Shown here: piece after piece, positions 63,904 through 64,000 of the stretch | How the letters are laid out: the number at the start of each line of letters is the position of its first letter | Position numbering within the stretch: position 1 is the first letter of the stretch | Origin: Veillonella atypica KON | GTDB taxonomy: Bacteria > Bacillota > Negativicutes > Veillonellales > Veillonellaceae | DNA length: 64,000 nt | Assembly (NCBI RefSeq): GCF_002959915.1 | Contig: NZ_PPDE01000009.1 | Coordinates: 62,001 to 126,000, forward strand | Direction of reading: 5' to 3' | Position numbers and translations under genes: made by a program | Notes under the pieces: generated by a model | Database searches by the model: none | What the model was told of the DNA's origin: nothing | What the model saw: the letters and a program-made list of their open reading frames with translations, nothing else

Positions 63904-64000
63904 TAACTAGCCCTCCATTACACACACATTAATATTTCTAAATTAATTGTACACAATTTTCCATTAAGCGGTCAATACATCTTTGTAAATTCTTCAGCAA

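Noticed and set aside
63972-64000. Possible end of a minus-strand gene (AEEFTKMY then stop)
   Set aside because: Only eight codons are visible, too little to call.

Overview
The window looks like chromosome of a Veillonella-type Negativicute, a diderm anaerobic Firmicute with about 40% G+C. The main pointers are a methylmalonyl-CoA mutase operon (mutA-mutB-meaB) behind a cobalamin riboswitch, several lactate genes (a LutC-like LUD protein, a large FAD/Fe-S D-lactate dehydrogenase, a LarA-type racemase), an ExbB-ExbD-TonB operon that implies an outer membrane, and Firmicute-style promoters and ribosome binding sites. All calls are from reading the sequence; no database was searched.

Layout. 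1-12.3 kb: start of a DUF4143 AAA ATPase, lutC-like gene, XRE regulator, glutamate synthase small subunit, PatB/MalY lyase, DUF438/PAS protein, sodA, TPP-riboswitch-controlled thiC, isochorismatase-like hydrolase with a PgpA-like gene, a YjdM zinc-ribbon protein, hicAB, a divergent MerR/CMD pair, and an unlisted 33-residue holin-like type I toxin. 12.4-13.9 kb: ECF S component, DUF2695 protein and a small secreted protein. 14.1-19.6 kb: seven consecutive minus-strand genes that resemble a polymorphic-toxin immunity array. 19.7-25.6 kb: a second DUF4143 ATPase, a tRNA 3' remnant, an MmeI-like restriction-modification enzyme, two small secreted proteins and an intact tRNA-Arg(CCT), together resembling a small island at a tRNA. 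25.7-36.9 kb: housekeeping (dinB with arsR, purA, purB), a decayed HigBA module, an Fsr-like MFS transporter and tonB-exbD-exbB. 37.2-50.9 kb: two paralogous DUF3829 lipoproteins, meaB-mutB-mutA, rarD, a TPR lipoprotein and D-lactate dehydrogenase. 51.4-64 kb: DinJ with a broken YafQ, TauE, LarA-like protein, ClcA, an AlbA_2-type regulator with two perfect promoter palindromes, iron alcohol dehydrogenase, NagZ, BFD-type ferredoxin, site-2 protease, a two-domain CMD protein, a secreted protein and an OhrR-like MarR regulator without cysteine.

The most unusual content is not protein coding. (1) A structured intergenic element occurs four times, in two loci. It has a conserved GC-rich core closed by long stems whose sequence differs in every copy while staying self-complementary; the stems partly copy the 3' end of the neighbouring gene (purB, clcA) in inverted form. 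(2) The 8-mer GTGAAAGC occurs 28 times by my count, on both strands, about 15-fold more than composition predicts; it is a candidate DNA uptake word or Chi-like site. (3) A 20-bp palindrome with consensus TTAGAACAGGCCTGTTCTAA recurs in phased arrays downstream of genes. (4) Both DUF4143 ATPase genes carry three upstream copies of a gene-specific repeat at a 40-bp period.
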